Assembly: GCA_964352215.1 (NCBI GenBank)
Contig: CAYGRE010000008.1
Location: forward strand, 33,152 to 97,151
DNA length: 64,000 nt
From: CAWUKT01 sp964352215
GTDB taxonomy: Bacteria > Bacteroidota > Bacteroidia > J057 > JADKCL01
Reading direction: 5' to 3'
This document shows, one piece after another, positions 63,212 through 64,000 of this stretch; position 1 is the first letter of the stretch, and every line of letters begins with the position of its first letter. The position numbers and the translations under genes are program-made. Below the pieces are notes generated by a model, which saw nothing but the letters and a program-made list of their open reading frames with translations, was not told the origin of the DNA and did not search any database.

Positions 63212-63793
63212 ATGAACACACTGAACAACATCCTCCGCAACACCCTCCCAGCTTTCGCAACTGCTACCATCATCGCTTTCGGCCTGACCAGCTGCAGCCA
63301 GGAAACTGAATTGTCCAACGAAATAGAGACACCTGTTAATAAGGTTGTTGATTTAAGCACCTCTTCGGATTCCCCTGCGAAAGCTGAGGCCTCTGTGGTC
63401 AAATTTGAAGAAGGGTTGGCAGATGCACCTGATACCATTGCAACAGCGCAAGCAGAAATCTCCATCATCAAGGCCGTGGCCTGTGCCGGAATCGAAAACC
63501 ACGAACCCGTCGATCCATCCACCGACTTTGAGGTCTATGACGATAAAATCTGGGTTTACACCAAGGTTAAGATGCCCAAAGGACAAAAGGGGGTGATCCA
63601 GCATGTCTATTACCTGAATGACAAGAAAATCCAGACCATCGACCTCAAAGTAAAAGGCCCCACCTTCCGTACCCGTAGCTACAAGACCATGAATGCAAAC
63701 CTGTGTGGCGAATGGAAAGTCGAGATACTGAACGAATCCGGAGAGTTGCTGGATACCGTGGAATTCTCCAACTACGAGACGGGTGGATGCTGA
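63212..63793 (+). CDS. DUF2914-domain lipoprotein
   Basis: 193 residues from the ATG at 63212, chosen because it gives a lipoprotein signal (MNTLNNILRNTLPAFATATI, ending GLTSC); an open frame extends to 63023 without such a signal. A Ser/Glu/Ala-rich linker spans about 35-80. Residues about 85-190 match what I recall of DUF2914: IIKAVACAGIENHEPVDPS, DKIWVYTKVKMPKGQKGVIQ, HVYYLNDKKIQTIDLKVKGP, TFRTRSYKTM and GEWKVEILNESGELLDTVEF. Function unknown; the domain often sits in periplasmic or membrane proteins. Confidence 0.8.
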   Translation: MNTLNNILRNTLPAFATATIIAFGLTSCSQETELSNEIETPVNKVVDLSTSSDSPAKAEASVVKFEEGLADAPDTIATAQAEISIIKAVACAGIENHEPVDPSTDFEVYDDKIWVYTKVKMPKGQKGVIQHVYYLNDKKIQTIDLKVKGPTFRTRSYKTMNANLCGEWKVEILNESGELLDTVEFSNYETGGC

Positions 63794-63923
63794 TCTGAAG
63801 CAGACCAACCAACACACAGACCAACGATTTCATCAGGCAAACCGAACGAACCCATTGAGCTGACTCCAAACAGACCTTTTAACTACCTAAGTAATTAACC
63901 TTAAGCGTTCAACCTGAAAAAAA

Positions 63924-63951
63924 GAAGCCGACTCCGCAACGAGTTGGCTTC
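63924..63951. terminator. Terminator-like hairpin after the DUF2914 gene
   Basis: GAAGCCGACTC/GAGTTGGCTTC (63924-63934 and 63941-63951), 11 bp with one G-T pair and a six-base loop. It is preceded by seven A and followed by TTCATTGTT, so it could act in both directions. Confidence 0.65.
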
Positions 63952-63973
63952 TTCATTGTTACACATTTGATAT

Positions 63974-64000
63974 TGCCTCATCCCTGCCTCATCCCTGCCT
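63974..64000. repeat. 11-bp tandem repeat at the window edge
   Basis: TGCCTCATCCC at 63974-63984 and 63985-63995, followed by TGCCT at the last five bases. It runs off the end, so the copy number is not known. Confidence 0.6.

Noticed and set aside
1..64000. CRISPR array, tRNA/rRNA genes, insertion sequences or prophage
   Set aside because: No regularly spaced direct repeats, no tRNA cloverleaf or TTCRANY arms, and no transposase, integrase or phage structural protein were found.

Overview
The window looks like a chromosomal segment of a gliding or surface-associated Bacteroidota, most likely of the Saprospiraceae/Lewinella type. Evidence for this: seven predicted secreted proteins end in type IX secretion (T9SS) C-terminal domains, six of type A (YPNP-like motif, ending in GLYFL-type strands) and one of type B (gliding-motility-associated, SPNNDGINDNF). 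Promoters fit the Bacteroidota -33 TTTG / -7 TAnnTTTG pattern, and the rplM-rpsI-rpsB block has the usual Bacteroidota order. No tRNA, rRNA, insertion sequence, phage gene or CRISPR array is visible.

Layout. 1-4.3 kb: the end of an Lrp/AsnC regulator, then secreted T9SS proteins. 4.3-9.5 kb: a glycan-use module with a LacI regulator divergent from a ROK sugar kinase and a GH92 alpha-mannosidase lipoprotein. 9.7-16.8 kb: mixed housekeeping genes (FKBP isomerase, HTH/coiled-coil protein, a glycosyltransferase split by an apparent frameshift, TetR regulator, Thermus-type isocitrate dehydrogenase, SPFH lipoprotein). 17.2-23.8 kb: a tight operon (lipocalin-like lipoprotein, DUF6150-like repeat protein, PrmA, a 1625-residue exported protein), convergent with riboflavin synthase. 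24.5-27.4 kb: a T9SS type B protein. 27.4-35.6 kb: rplM-rpsI-rpsB behind a probable structured leader, then hisS-hutH and purL-miaE. 35.7-40.3 kb: two coupled T9SS proteins.

40.3-49.3 kb is a surface-glycan locus. It holds a CapD/PglF-like NDP-sugar dehydratase, a DegT aminotransferase, a PglK-like ABC flippase, an unknown protein and AsnB on the minus strand, and GNAT and FemAB-like acyltransferases on the plus strand. The set suggests synthesis and flipping of a 2,4-diamino-trideoxy-sugar glycan.

49.3-64 kb is the least understood part. Two loci share an architecture: a lipoprotein-like protein with a CxxCH haem-binding motif is transcribed divergently from a long helical repeat protein. 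In the first locus the CxxCH gene is in an operon with a stand-alone protein resembling the N-terminal half of VioB/RebD (bisindole biosynthesis), an unknown Cys-rich protein and a VTT/DedA membrane protein. This paired arrangement is the best candidate here for an undescribed system. A DUF2914 lipoprotein closes the window.

All calls come from reading the sequence and from remembered family features; no database search was run.
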